The position numbers were made by a program, and so were the translations under genes. This document shows, piece after piece, positions 1 to 5,290 of a DNA stretch of 5,290 nt; positions within the stretch are counted from its first letter, which is position 1, and every line of letters begins with the position of its first letter. The notes beneath the pieces were generated by a model. It saw only the letters and a list, made by a program, of their open reading frames with translations. It ran no database searches and was not told the origin of the DNA. The DNA lies in assembly GCA_024280195.1 (NCBI GenBank), contig JAJRQP010000060.1, forward strand, positions 1 through 5,290, in the 5' to 3' direction. Source of the DNA: Bacteroidota bacterium. Lineage in GTDB: Bacteria; Bacteroidota; Bacteroidia; Flavobacteriales_D; Crocinitomicaceae.

Positions 1-1881
1 AGCGTATTGACCGTAGTCTTTCTTTTGCCAAGTAGCTTTGATTTTCGGATGAACCACAAACTCAGGAACAGATGGATCTTCTTTTTGCATCACTCCGTCA
101 ATAGTTGTTACATAGTCATACGAAACTGCATCTTTTGGATCATAAGGTAGGACATTACCATAAGTCAAACGCAAAGTAGAATTCGCATTTGGATAGTATT
201 GCTTTTCTGGATTCATGTCACGTAATCCATCAACAAAATAGCGATTTGCTTTGCTCAAATTGTCAGAAGCAGTTTTTAATTCATCAGTTGCTGTAGCTGC
301 AGAATGTGCGTCATTCATATCCATTACTAACCGGTATAATGGGTCTTTCTCCAACTTCTTCATAGAAGGATTCTCATTGAAAGCATCAAATTTATCTTTG
401 TTCAAGAACATGGATTTCTTTCCAATTAATTTGGCATACTTCTCAATACCTTTCTTTCCTTTTGAAGCAATTTTCTTTAACAAAGGACCCATTTGTGAAG
501 TTGGAATATCTTCAACATACATGTGCAATACATTGTGGATGATATCCATTTCAATGTCCATGTTAGCGGTTTCAAAATAACTATTTGAAATTTCTCCCAA
601 ACGACCAATAATCATCTTTGCTCGGTCTTCTTGTCCTGCATCAACTGCTTTTTTCCAGAACATGTATCTAAAAGCAGTTAAATTAGCATCAACCGAATAG
701 ATGAATTCTGATTGATATACTTTGATGTTTACAATGTCATTTGTCTTATTGTAATAATCTTTCATCGCTCCCATAACATCAAAAGAAGAAGTTCCTTTGC
801 TCTTTATGAATTCGTTGAATTGCTTTTCAATCTTCTCTTTCTTGCCAATAACATTATTGTTTTTCACTTGTTCCGTTTGACCGATAAAGTACTTCCAGTA
901 ATTTGCCACTTGTGCATATTTAGAAGAATATTTTAAACGAACATCAACGTCTTTGTCCATATACATTTTCATGATGTGCAATTTTGCAGCACGTATATCA
1001 ACTCTTTTAGGTTGTTCTAAAGTTACCGCTTGTTCAATTCCGTAAGAACTTAAGTACCTGTCAGTAGAGCCTGGAAAACCAAGTATCATTGCAAAATCAT
1101 CTTTCTCAACTCCTTTAATAGAGATTGGTAAAGCGTGTTTAGGAACATAAGGCTTATTCGCTTCGTTGTAAGCAGCTGGTTTGTTATCACTGTTAGCATA
1201 AATTCTAAACATAGAGAAATCAGCAGTGTGACGTGGCCACATCCAGTTGTCAGTATCACCACCAAATTTACCTGCAGATTGAGGAGGTGTTCCTACAAAG
1301 CGAATATCGTTGAAACGCTCTTTTACAAAAAGGTAAAATTCATTCCCTTCAAAGAAAGAACTGATAGATGCAGAATATTCTGTTCCCGCAACTGCATCCG
1401 CTTCTAATGTTTTAGAAATTTCTGCAATTTTAGCATGACGCTCATCTTCAGTCATGTTGTCATTCAACTCTTTCAAAATTGTTTCTGTAACATCTTGAAT
1501 TCTCACAATAAAAGTTGCGTGTAATCCCGGTACTGGAATTTCTTCTGCATTATTTTTCGCCCAAAAACCATCGTCTAAATAGTTGTGTTCTGTTGTAGAA
1601 GCATCAGCAATTGCATCGTACCCACAGTGGTGATTGGTAAGAATTAATCCTTGTTTAGAAATTATCTCTCCAGTGCAAAACCCTCCAAATGAGATAATTG
1701 CATCTTTAATAGATGATTGATTGATAGAGTAGAGCTCTTCTTGAGATAATCGAAGACCATGTTTCTTCATGTCTTCATAGTTTCTTCCTAATAAGAATGG
1801 AAGCCACATTCCTTCATCTGCTCTAGCGATAGTTCCTAACAAAAGGAAAGCAGCGATAATTGTAATTTTAATTTGTTTCAT
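1..1881 (-). CDS. S46 family serine dipeptidyl-peptidase (DPP7/DPP11-like), 3' end beyond window
   Basis: This is an exported exopeptidase predicted to remove dipeptides from the N-terminus of peptides in the periplasm or at the cell surface. The frame is open for 627 codons from the ATG at 1879-1881 to the left edge. The first residues form a signal peptide (basic MKQIK, hydrophobic core, ARA before the likely cut at 22/23). The mature protein opens with DEGMWLPFLL, typical of the family. Catalytic His is His85 in TNHHCGY. Asn212-Trp213 and the catalytic Asp221 lie in GGDTDNWMWPRHTADFS. Asn327 before YWK matches the residue that binds the substrate amino terminus in characterised relatives. 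A conserved PNANSTLRLTYGNV block is at 563-576. Known members are about 710-720 residues, with the catalytic Ser near 650 in a GNSGSP motif, so Ser and the residue near 673 that separates Asp/Glu-specific DPP11 from DPP7 fall outside. Specificity therefore cannot be assigned. There is no Shine-Dalgarno sequence; a promoter-like element lies 22 bases upstream. Confidence 0.96.
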   Translation of the reverse strand, partial: MKQIKITIIAAFLLLGTIARADEGMWLPFLLGRNYEDMKKHGLRLSQEELYSINQSSIKDAIISFGGFCTGEIISKQGLILTNHHCGYDAIADASTTEHNYLDDGFWAKNNAEEIPVPGLHATFIVRIQDVTETILKELNDNMTEDERHAKIAEISKTLEADAVAGTEYSASISSFFEGNEFYLFVKERFNDIRFVGTPPQSAGKFGGDTDNWMWPRHTADFSMFRIYANSDNKPAAYNEANKPYVPKHALPISIKGVEKDDFAMILGFPGSTDRYLSSYGIEQAVTLEQPKRVDIRAAKLHIMKMYMDKDVDVRLKYSSKYAQVANYWKYFIGQTEQVKNNNVIGKKEKIEKQFNEFIKSKGTSSFDVMGAMKDYYNKTNDIVNIKVYQSEFIYSVDANLTAFRYMFWKKAVDAGQEDRAKMIIGRLGEISNSYFETANMDIEMDIIHNVLHMYVEDIPTSQMGPLLKKIASKGKKGIEKYAKLIGKKSMFLNKDKFDAFNENPSMKKLEKDPLYRLVMDMNDAHSAATATDELKTASDNLSKANRYFVDGLRDMNPEKQYYPNANSTLRLTYGNVLPYDPKDAVSYDYVTTIDGVMQKEDPSVPEFVVHPKIKATWQKKDYGQYA

Positions 1882-1903
1882 TTTTCTGGTTTTGAATAAG
1901 GTC

Positions 1904-1915
1904 GACAAGATAAGG
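1904..1915 (-). promoter_or_regulatory. Promoter-like element upstream of the S46 peptidase gene
   Basis: The coding strand reads CCTTATCTTGTC, ending 22 bases before the ATG. TATCTTG resembles the Bacteroidota -7 box (TAnnTTTG) with one T missing. The same 12-mer occurs upstream of the nuclease gene at 3323-3334, and both leaders also share a near-identical block next to the start codon. I see no good -33 TTG/TTTG at the usual 17-23 base spacing, so the promoter reading is inference. If correct, transcription would begin about 10-20 bases before the ATG, giving a very short leader. Confidence 0.45.
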
Positions 1916-1963
1916 AGATTATTTCGATTTTATGATTGTAGACTGTGAAAACTGAAAATAGAG

Positions 1964-2271
1964 TTAACGATCTTCATTCAGAATTTCATTTATTAAGTCG
2001 TTGAGTTTATCAGAATTTATCTTCTGGATGTTTATACTCACTTTCTTTTGAAATTTACTGAAAAATTTCTTCTACTATCTTGTATGTTTCCTTGCAAAAT
2101 ATCTTCCCCAATCATTTTTAGTTTATTGCTAGATAAACATTGTGTCATTAGGGAAAATACTTTTTGAAGAGTGAGTTTGATAATGGAATACGAAATCAAT
2201 CTCTTCATTTTATCATTGAGTTCGTAAGGTGTTAATCCTAGCGCAAAATGTATTGTGAGAATAATTGTCAA
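1964..2271 (-). pseudogene. Possible remnant of a small unidentified gene, frame-broken
   Basis: I do not recognise this. On the minus strand one frame is open from a TTG at 2271 to a TGA at 2038 (77 codons; first in-frame ATG at 2208). It has a hydrophobic beginning (TIILTIHFALGL) and a basic middle. A second frame is open from 2071 to a TAA at 1964 and ends in the helix-like, charged stretch SINIQKINSDKLNDLINEIL. The two overlap around a TTTTT run at about 2060, where a one-base slip would join them into a product of roughly 100 residues. The third frame also shows a charged stretch (KETYKIVEEIFQ), as A-rich purine strands often do, so chance is a real alternative. There is no ATG with a ribosome binding site and no family motif. 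It could be non-coding leader DNA for the peptidase gene. Confidence 0.2.
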
Positions 2272-2335
2272 AGAATTCTTAAGCTATAATTACAACACGA
2301 GTCTACGGAATCTTTCAATTTTCAATTCTCCTTTT

Positions 2336-3295
2336 TCACTTCTTAATCTTCACCACCACACTAACTGGCAAATGATCAGAGTAACCCTTTAGATATTTAC
2401 GTCCTCCATAAGTTCTAAACGGAACGATATTGTTCATGTATTCTGTCATTAAAAAATCGAAAGAATTGATTTTTCCAGATTTTCGGACGATGCAGGCTTT
2501 TCCTTTTTTGAATCCTTTAGAAATCATAATGTGATCCAAAACTCCCCATTCTCCACGATAGCTGTGCGTGCCTCCGTATTCTCCAGATTTTACTGTAATC
2601 ATTGGTTTGAGCAAAGAACTAACCATTGAAGGTGCTCTGTCTTCGGGGTAATCGTTTAAGTCACCCATGAAAACAATTTTCGCTTTTGGACTAGCCGTTA
2701 GAACGGAATCAATGAATATTTTAGCGGCGGTTGCTGCAATCATTCTTTTGGGTTCGCTAACAGGTTGCCCACCACGACGACTTGGCCAGTGATTAACCAT
2801 CGTAATGATTTCTTCTTCTCCCAATTTGAATTTTGCCCAAACAATATCTCTACTTGGAGAAAAAGGTTCTGGCATATCAAAACGCAAGATTCCAGATTCT
2901 ATAACTGTCATTAATGTACTGTCATAAATGATTGCGTTGTCAATTCCTCGTTGGTCCAAACTTTCGTAGTGAATAACTCCATAAGCTCCTTTCATTTGTC
3001 CACCATTCACAACGTCTCGAACAACTGCTTCGTTTTCAATTTCGCATAAGCCAAGAATAATCGGGAAGTTTAATTCTTCAATAACCTTATTGATATGTGC
3101 AATTTTTGTGAAGTAGCGTTCAGAATTCCATTTACGTTCTGCAGAAGGTAAATACTCATTATCATTCTTATTGGGAGTTTTTAGCGTGTCAAATAAATTC
3201 TCAATGTTATAGAATGCAATGGTTCTTTCCTGCTGTGAGAATGAAGTCGCTGTGGAGACTAAAATTAGTAGTAAGAATGTATGTTTAACTTTCAT
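2336..3295 (-). CDS. Secreted endonuclease/exonuclease/phosphatase-fold protein
   Basis: This is a complete 319-residue, metal-dependent phosphoesterase of the DNase I/APE1-like superfamily, in the version common in Bacteroidota that opens with FYNIENLFD. Residues 1-20 look like a Sec signal peptide (MKVKH, then a hydrophobic stretch, SFS before QQ), so the enzyme should be periplasmic or secreted. Superfamily motifs appear in order: Asn30 in FYNIENLFD; Glu85 in GLCEIEN (metal ligand); the conserved LDQRGIDNAIIYD at 113-125; His169 in VNHWPSRRGG (general acid position of DNase I); Asp212 and Asn214 in MGDLNDYPED; LDHI at 253-256; and Asp307-His308 in GYSDHLPV. All catalytic positions are kept, so it should be active. 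The substrate could be nucleic acid, a nucleotide or another phosphodiester; sequence alone does not decide. It starts 88 bp after wbqC and has its own promoter-like element. The ATG is chosen because the signal peptide begins there and nothing upstream extends it. Confidence 0.93.
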   Translation of the reverse strand: MKVKHTFLLLILVSTATSFSQQERTIAFYNIENLFDTLKTPNKNDNEYLPSAERKWNSERYFTKIAHINKVIEELNFPIILGLCEIENEAVVRDVVNGGQMKGAYGVIHYESLDQRGIDNAIIYDSTLMTVIESGILRFDMPEPFSPSRDIVWAKFKLGEEEIITMVNHWPSRRGGQPVSEPKRMIAATAAKIFIDSVLTASPKAKIVFMGDLNDYPEDRAPSMVSSLLKPMITVKSGEYGGTHSYRGEWGVLDHIMISKGFKKGKACIVRKSGKINSFDFLMTEYMNNIVPFRTYGGRKYLKGYSDHLPVSVVVKIKK

Positions 3296-3322
3296 CTATT
3301 TCTGGTATTGATTTTAATTTCT

Positions 3323-3334
3323 GACAAGATAAGG
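3323..3334 (-). promoter_or_regulatory. Promoter-like element upstream of the secreted nuclease gene
   Basis: The coding strand reads CCTTATCTTGTC, ending 27 bases before the ATG, in the 88-bp gap after wbqC. It is identical to the 12-mer before the S46 peptidase gene. TATCTTG resembles the Bacteroidota -7 box. A TTTG lies further upstream (from CTTTGG near 3361), but about 26 bases from the TATCTTG, longer than the usual spacing. If this is a promoter, the nuclease gene can be expressed independently of the lepB-wbqC pair, although read-through from wbqC is also possible because no strong terminator separates them. Confidence 0.45.
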
Positions 3335-3383
3335 GTTTGAAATGAAGAATGAAAAACCAAAGCAACTAATAATTTTTTAATTA

Positions 3384-3989
3384 TCAATTCTTCATTATTA
3401 ATTTTCGAGCAAGTGGTCCTTCACAGAAAATAGCATCTAAAATGGAGATACTTTTTCTAAAGTTATTCTCACCTGGGAAAACTTGAATGTACGGAGCGAT
3501 TTCTATTTCTTGAAAAGCATTCTTTCCAACAAGTTCTATTCTTGCATCATTTTCTTGCATCGGATAAAAATCTTCGGATAGAAGTAGAGTAGTGCCGAGT
3601 TCCAACCAATCGATAACTCGTTGAGTGATTGCTAAGGTAAATTGCAAATAGTTTACTTCTTCATTAAAGAGCAGTTCTTTTACCTCTATTGAATAATAAT
3701 CGAAATACGCTGAAGATTGATAAGCAGTTGTGATTGCTCGCCAATGACGCATTCTCCAATTTTCATCATTAGAAAGAATCACTTCATCCGTTGGTGTTTT
3801 AGAGCCTTTGCTCTTCTTCGTTGGGATAGATAAAGATAGAATTCCATCTGCGCTAACAATATCACAGCGATTGCGATAGGTTTGCTTCGGAAAATGCTCT
3901 TTTGCTTCAATGACTACTTCGTCGTGCTTCGCTAATTCTTGAAAATAGGCAATGCTCCCAAAATAAGTAGCAGGAAGCAATTTTGCCAT
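3384..3989 (-). CDS. WbqC-like family protein
   Basis: This is a complete 201-residue cytoplasmic protein with no signal peptide or membrane segment. It shows the hallmarks of the WbqC-like family: an N-terminal LLPATYFGSIAYFQ strand (5-17), the YRNRCDI motif (38-44) followed by a GILSLSIPTKK strand, the WRMRHWRAITTAYQSSAYFDYY block (78-99), and the C-terminal APYIQVF (165-171) with SISILDAIFCEGP (180-192). The family is named after a gene in O-antigen clusters, but its biochemical activity is not established as far as I know, so no reaction is assigned. The ATG overlaps the lepB TAA by one base (TAATG) with no Shine-Dalgarno sequence, which points to translational coupling. From general knowledge, this gene often sits right after lepB in Bacteroidota, so its job may relate to the envelope or export. 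The start is secure because of the overlap and the family-typical N-terminus. Confidence 0.9.
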   Translation of the reverse strand: MAKLLPATYFGSIAYFQELAKHDEVVIEAKEHFPKQTYRNRCDIVSADGILSLSIPTKKSKGSKTPTDEVILSNDENWRMRHWRAITTAYQSSAYFDYYSIEVKELLFNEEVNYLQFTLAITQRVIDWLELGTTLLLSEDFYPMQENDARIELVGKNAFQEIEIAPYIQVFPGENNFRKSISILDAIFCEGPLARKLIMKN

Positions 3990-5290
3990 TATTTGATCAT
4001 TTTAAATAAGCGCTCCCAACGAATTCCTTGCAACGGGTCTTTAGAGAACCAAACCATAGATGCTTTACCAACTACGTGGTCTTCTGGAACAAATCCCCAG
4101 ATTCTAGAATCGGCAGAATTGTAACGATTGTCTCCCATTAGCCAATAGTAATTCATTGCAAAAGTGTACTCAGTTACTTTTTTTTCGTCGATGTAAATTC
4201 CATCTTCTTTTTCTGCAAGAGAATGTCCTTCATAAGCCGTAATGATTCTTCTAAACCAAGCAATGTTTTCTTTGCTAACTGCAATCGTTTGATCTTTAAA
4301 AGGAATTTGAAAACGATTAAAATTGGTGATATTGTTGTTGATATATGGATCTTTCGGAAAGGTTCTTAAGTTCTCAATCATTTGACTAGCTGTAAAACCA
4401 GCCGAATCAGTATCCATGTAAGGAGTAAGGTTTAAGTCAAAGGTAGCATCAGGATAAGCCTTCGTCAATTTAGCTTTCTGCGATAAGGTTAAGTTCATCA
4501 CAAAACTGGTTCCTGGTCCTGGGTAGTAATCTCCATTTTCTACACCACCACGATGCCTTTCTAACCCATATTTATCAACCATCACAGGTCCACTAGGCAA
4601 GTCAATGTTATCTACAAAATATTGCAAGTTTTGAGTTGCTTTCGGGTCTTTTGCTACTTTATCATTGATGTAAAGAATGGAATTTTTGATTTCCACAAAA
4701 TCACCTGCAATTCCAACACATCTTTTGATGTAATTCTCTCGCTTATCTACTGGGCGATAAATTAAGCCATGGTGCTCAATTTTATTTGGCATTTGCGGAG
4801 ACATTCCTCCACGACAGTAAGTGACACCTGATGCAATACTTTTTCTAGCAATATCTTTCCATTCTTCAATGTTGTCAATGAAATCTTGTCCAAACGTGTT
4901 TAAGAATAACTCTCTTCTGTTTTCTACATCATTGGCAACTAGCTCATTGAACTTTGCCAATTTTCGTCCATTGTTATTGATGAAATCTTTCTCCCAGAAA
5001 TAATAAGCTTCGTCAATGAGTATTCCATGATAATCATGTCCCATCAGACCATTTGGCATTCTTGGGTCATAAACCGCAGTATCACCAGAAGGATAGTTAA
5101 AAACAACGACATCGTAGCGGTTGATTTTTGAGAATCCTGGGACTCTTGTGTAATTAGAGGTTTCTAATCCTGTATATGATTTAATATTTACCCAAGGAAC
5201 AGTATTGTGAACCAAAGGATAGGAGAGAGGAGTAACCGGAACTTTCGGTCCGTATGCTAATTTATTCACGAATAAGAAATCACCCACCAA
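3989..5290 (-). CDS. lepB: Signal peptidase I (LepB, S26 family), 5' end beyond window
   Basis: This is a membrane-anchored serine protease that removes signal peptides from exported proteins on the outer face of the inner membrane, using a Ser-Lys dyad. The 433 codons present are the C-terminal part. The first codon (TTG at 5288-5290) is not a start: LVGDFLFVNKLAYG is the second half of conserved box B, whose catalytic Ser (SMxPTL) should lie about five codons upstream, as should the N-terminal membrane anchor. Box C is INRYDVVVFNYPSGD (window residues 56-70). Box D is YIKRCVGIAGD, with catalytic Lys189 (187-197). Box E is GDNRYNSADSRIWGFVP (386-402). An insert of about 115 residues separates boxes C and D, where E. 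coli LepB has fewer than ten, and about 190 residues separate D and E. Long inserts are common in Bacteroidota enzymes. No C-terminal membrane segment follows. The stop overlaps the wbqC start by one base. Confidence 0.96.
   Translation of the reverse strand: MVGDFLFVNKLAYGPKVPVTPLSYPLVHNTVPWVNIKSYTGLETSNYTRVPGFSKINRYDVVVFNYPSGDTAVYDPRMPNGLMGHDYHGILIDEAYYFWEKDFINNNGRKLAKFNELVANDVENRRELFLNTFGQDFIDNIEEWKDIARKSIASGVTYCRGGMSPQMPNKIEHHGLIYRPVDKRENYIKRCVGIAGDFVEIKNSILYINDKVAKDPKATQNLQYFVDNIDLPSGPVMVDKYGLERHRGGVENGDYYPGPGTSFVMNLTLSQKAKLTKAYPDATFDLNLTPYMDTDSAGFTASQMIENLRTFPKDPYINNNITNFNRFQIPFKDQTIAVSKENIAWFRRIITAYEGHSLAEKEDGIYIDEKKVTEYTFAMNYYWLMGDNRYNSADSRIWGFVPEDHVVGKASMVWFSKDPLQGIRWERLFKMIK

Larger units (their letters stand above)
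1882..2335. other. 454-bp stretch without a convincing gene
   Basis: This AT-rich stretch separates the nuclease stop codon from the peptidase ATG. It holds the promoter-like 12-mer at 1904-1915, a tandem duplicate of TTCAATT at 2314-2327, the 10-base palindrome AAGAATTCTT at 2271-2280, and minus-strand coding-like fragments in shifted frames between 1964 and 2271, listed separately. I found no GC-rich hairpin followed by a T run that would serve as a rho-independent terminator for the nuclease gene, no tRNA-like cloverleaf and no recognisable riboswitch. The length is generous for a compact genome of this kind and is compatible with a decayed gene. Confidence 0.6.

Noticed and set aside
251..1407. 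Plus-strand open frames at 251-580, 712-936 and 1135-1407
   Set aside because: They lie antisense to the S46 peptidase frame, which has continuous family motifs; their translations show no domain and odd composition.
2236..2273. TTTGACA plus TACATTTTG on the minus strand as a promoter for the peptidase gene
   Set aside because: The -7 box has one base too many, the spacing between the parts is 16, and it lies more than 350 bases from the ATG; AT-rich DNA gives such matches easily.
2271..2280. Palindrome AAGAATTCTT as an operator
   Set aside because: A single short A/T-rich palindrome not positioned next to a start codon or promoter.
2314..2327. Tandem TTCAATT duplicate as a regulatory repeat
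   Set aside because: Only two 7-base copies in low-complexity AT-rich DNA; not repeated elsewhere in the window that I could see.
3369..3384. Inverted repeat ATAATT-TTTT-AATTAT at the end of wbqC as a terminator
   Set aside because: The stem is six A/T pairs only, overlaps the stop codon and is not followed by a T run on the transcribed strand, so it would be a very weak hairpin.
3939..4124. Plus-strand open frame across the wbqC/lepB junction
   Set aside because: Antisense to two well-supported genes, with no recognisable motif.
4821..5003. Plus-strand open frame inside lepB
   Set aside because: Antisense shadow of the insert region of signal peptidase I; serine/leucine-rich composition typical of antisense reading.

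Overview
The window reads as ordinary chromosomal DNA from a member of the Bacteroidota, most likely a flavobacterium-like organism. The base composition is AT-rich. Starts lack a clear Shine-Dalgarno sequence and follow A-rich leaders. The gene set also fits: an S46 dipeptidyl-peptidase, a long signal peptidase I with large insertions, and a WbqC-like protein coupled to it. Every convincing gene lies on the minus strand, so transcription runs from the right edge to the left edge.

In transcription order the layout is as follows. (1) 3989-5290: signal peptidase I (lepB), missing its N-terminus, which lies beyond the right edge. (2) 3384-3989: a WbqC-family protein whose ATG overlaps the lepB stop codon by one base (TAATG), so the two are almost certainly co-transcribed and translationally coupled. 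(3) 2336-3295: a secreted endonuclease/exonuclease/phosphatase-fold protein, 88 bp after wbqC and with its own promoter-like element. (4) 1882-2335: a 454-bp stretch without a convincing gene, holding fragments of possible coding sequence in shifted frames that may be a decayed small gene. (5) 1-1881: an S46 serine dipeptidyl-peptidase with a signal peptide, cut by the left edge shortly before its catalytic serine.

The two left-hand genes encode exported hydrolases, one nuclease/phosphatase-like and one a peptidase releasing dipeptides. Signal peptidase I, two genes upstream, is the enzyme that would process such signal peptides. That is a reasonable functional theme but not evidence of a dedicated system. 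The most notable non-coding signal is a two-part leader shared by the two exported-enzyme genes: an identical 12-mer (CCTTATCTTGTC on the coding strand) and a near-identical 15-mer next to the start codon. No RNA gene, CRISPR array, insertion sequence or attachment site was seen, and I found no convincing sign of an undescribed multi-gene system.
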